A stretch of DNA of 33,746 nucleotides, from contig NKIM01000032.1 in assembly GCA_002255955.1 (NCBI GenBank), positions 23,801 to 57,546 of the forward strand, in the 5' to 3' direction. Below the pieces are notes generated by a model. It searched no databases. It was not told the origin of the DNA and saw nothing but the letters and a program-made list of their open reading frames with translations. The position numbers and the translations under genes are program-made. This DNA comes from Burkholderiales bacterium PBB2. Its GTDB lineage: Bacteria > Pseudomonadota > Gammaproteobacteria > Burkholderiales > Burkholderiaceae_C. Shown one piece after another: positions 32,297-33,746 of this stretch (position 1 is its first letter; each line of letters begins with the position of its first letter).

Positions 32297-33217
32297 ATGT
32301 CTTCTACGCCCTCCGTCACCGCTGCCGTGCCCACCGCCTCGCGCTGGCAGCAGTTCTACCAACTGACCAAGCCACGGGTGGTGCAGCTGATCGTGTTTTG
32401 CGCCGTCATCGGCATGGCCCTGGCCGTGCCCGGCATGCCCAGTGGCGCGCAGTGGATCAGCATTGGGGCTGCCACCGTGGGCATCTGGCTGGTGGCCGGT
32501 GCGGCTGCGGCCTTCAACTGCCTGATCGAGCAGCAGATCGATGCCAAGATGAAGCGCACCGCCTGGCGCGCCACGGCCAAGGGCCAGCTAAGCCGCGCGC
32601 AGACCTTGACCTTCTCGGCTCTCCTGTGCGGCATCGGCTCGGCGATTCTTTGGGTCTGGGTCAATCCGCTGACCATGTGGCTGACCTTCGCCACCTTTGT
32701 CGGCTATGCCGTCATCTACACCGTCATCCTCAAGCCCATGACGCCGCAGAACATCGTCATCGGCGGTGCCTCGGGCGCCATGCCGCCGGTGCTGGGCTGG
32801 GCTGCGCTGCGGGGCGAGGTGGGGCCGGAGGCCCTGATCCTCTGCCTGATCATCTTTTTGTGGACGCCGCCGCATTTCTGGGCCCTGGCCTTGTACCGGG
32901 TTGAGGACTACCGCAAGTCCGGCCTGCCCATGCTGCCGGTCACGCATGGCGGTGAATACACGAGATTGCAGATCTTTCTCTACACCTGGATCTTGCTGGC
33001 CGCGACCTTGCTGCCTTTCCTGACCGGCATGAGCGGCTGGATCTATCTGGCCAGTGCCTTGGCCTTGGGTCTGGGCTTTTGTGGTTACGCCTGGAAGCTG
33101 TGGCGTGGCTACTCAGACGAGCTGGCCCGCGCCACCTTCCGCTTCTCGATCTGGCATCTGTCGCTGCTGTTTGCGGCCTTGCTGCTCGACCACTATTTGC
33201 TGCCCTCGGGCGCTTGA
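32297..33217 (+). CDS. ctaB: Protoheme IX farnesyltransferase (heme O synthase)
   Basis: A polytopic membrane prenyltransferase of 306 residues that adds a farnesyl group to heme B, giving heme O for CtaA. The first Asp-type motif is [19 protein letters not shown], and the second region is [19 protein letters not shown]. An opening [14 protein letters not shown] precedes helix one. It ends 3 bp before the Sco gene, so cotranscription is likely. Confidence 0.95.
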   Translation: MSSTPSVTAAVPTASRWQQFYQLTKPRVVQLIVFCAVIGMALAVPGMPSGAQWISIGAATVGIWLVAGAAAAFNCLIEQQIDAKMKRTAWRATAKGQLSRAQTLTFSALLCGIGSAILWVWVNPLTMWLTFATFVGYAVIYTVILKPMTPQNIVIGGASGAMPPVLGWAALRGEVGPEALILCLIIFLWTPPHFWALALYRVEDYRKSGLPMLPVTHGGEYTRLQIFLYTWILLAATLLPFLTGMSGWIYLASALALGLGFCGYAWKLWRGYSDELARATFRFSIWHLSLLFAALLLDHYLLPSGA

Positions 33218-33220
33218 GCC

Positions 33221-33746
33221 ATGAAACGCACGACGAACTCCACCTCTTCTTCGCCCTTGCCCTTGCCCTCGCCCACTGGCTTGAGCCGCCGTAGCCTGGC
33301 CGCCACCGGCCTGGCCTTTGCGCTGCTGGGCAGCCTGGCCGCTTGTGACCAGCTGGGCCTGGGCGGCTCCAGCAAGCTGGCCTTCAAGGGCGTGGACCTG
33401 ACCGGCGCCGAGTACGCGCGCAACCTCAACCTGCCCGACCAGGACGGCCGCAGCCGCAGCCTGGCCGACTTTAAGGGCAAGGTGGTGGTGGTGTTCTTTG
33501 GCTACACCCAATGCCCGGATGTCTGCCCCACCACCATGGCCGAGCTGGCCGAAGTCAAGCGCTCGCTGGGCGCCGACGGCGAGCGCGTGCAGGGCGTGTT
33601 CGTCTCCGTCGACCCCGAGCGCGACACCCCCGCCTTGCTCAAGGCCTATATGGCCAGCTTCGACCCCAGTTTTGTGGCCCTGCGCGGCAGCGAAGAACAG
33701 ACCAAGGCGGCGGCCAAGGAGTTCAAGGTGTATTACGCCAAGGTGC
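33221..33746 (+). CDS. SCO family copper chaperone, partial (runs off the right edge)
   Basis: About 175 residues of a Sco1/SenC protein. It has a Ser/Pro-rich head, a twin-Arg-like SRRS, a hydrophobic stretch and a lipobox LAAC (Cys42), so it is probably a lipoprotein. The copper motif is in FFGYTQCPDVCPTTMAEL (Cys98, Cys102), then VFVSVDPERDTPALLKAYM. The copper-ligand His expected later is beyond the window. It delivers copper to the CuA site of CoxB. The ATG lies 3 bp after the ctaB stop. Confidence 0.93.
   Translation, partial: MKRTTNSTSSSPLPLPSPTGLSRRSLAATGLAFALLGSLAACDQLGLGGSSKLAFKGVDLTGAEYARNLNLPDQDGRSRSLADFKGKVVVVFFGYTQCPDVCPTTMAELAEVKRSLGADGERVQGVFVSVDPERDTPALLKAYMASFDPSFVALRGSEEQTKAAAKEFKVYYAKV

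Noticed and set aside
30055-32334. Very long minus-strand open frame (759 codons) across SURF1, the Sco-like gene and ctaA
   Set aside because: It is antisense to three recognised genes. Its translation is Gln/His/Arg-rich low-complexity with no motif, as GC-rich codon use produces on the opposite strand.
1-33746. tRNA, rRNA, CRISPR, insertion sequences, integrases or attachment sites
   Set aside because: I found no repeat array, transposase, integrase or recognisable tRNA. The window looks like ordinary core chromosome.

Overview
The window is about 33.7 kb of GC-rich chromosomal DNA, densely packed with genes. Gene content and order point to a betaproteobacterium of the order Burkholderiales, probably near Roseateles, Pelomonas or Leptothrix. 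The supporting blocks are a yqgE-ruvX-pyrR-pyrB-pyrX-plsC operon, a secB-gpsA locus and a complete aa3 cytochrome oxidase cluster with its Burkholderiales-type small proteins. The genus is an inference. I see no tRNA, rRNA, CRISPR array, insertion sequence, prophage or other sign of recent transfer.

Layout. (1) 1-3406: the tail of an unknown gene, then two predicted lipoproteins, an alpha/beta hydrolase and a calcineurin-type phosphoesterase. (2) 3433-5522, minus strand: a DNA photolyase followed by DUF2164 and an unknown 96-residue protein. (3) 5556-10076, plus strand: yqgE, ruvX, pyrR, pyrB, a dihydroorotase-like pyrX that has lost its metal ligands, and an acyltransferase, nearly all overlapping or abutting. 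(4) 10135-13866: an AMP-phosphorylase-type enzyme, an archaeal-looking PRPP synthetase paralogue and an HD-GYP protein with a degraded active site. (5) 13934-14683: gpmA on the minus strand. (6) 14875-18146: a porin, a small PstS-like periplasmic protein and a methyl-accepting chemotaxis protein, which look like one sensory operon. (7) 18271-21808: rhodanese, grxC, secB, gpsA and a Bug-type receptor. (8) 21824-24121: trmL and comF on the minus strand, and a divergent BioC-like methyltransferase. (9) 24337-33746: coxB, coxA, a 38-residue assembly protein, ctaG, DUF2970, coxC, a DUF2909 gene on the opposite strand, SURF1, a thioredoxin-fold Sco-like protein, ctaA, ctaB and the start of a classical Sco gene.

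How the genes work together. The pyr block covers the ATCase step of UMP synthesis, with PyrX most likely a structural partner of PyrB. The phosphorylase/PRPP-synthetase pair suggests a nucleotide salvage route through ribose 1,5-bisphosphate; it is the best candidate here for an under-described system. The cox cluster supplies the three core subunits plus heme A synthesis (ctaA, ctaB) and copper delivery (Cox11, Sco types, SURF1).

A recurring feature is a -10-like hexamer only 6 to 8 nt before the start codon at several transcription-unit heads, which suggests leaderless mRNAs. The cox leader carries two dyad repeats and an unannotated 39-codon ORF that ends 5 nt before coxB.
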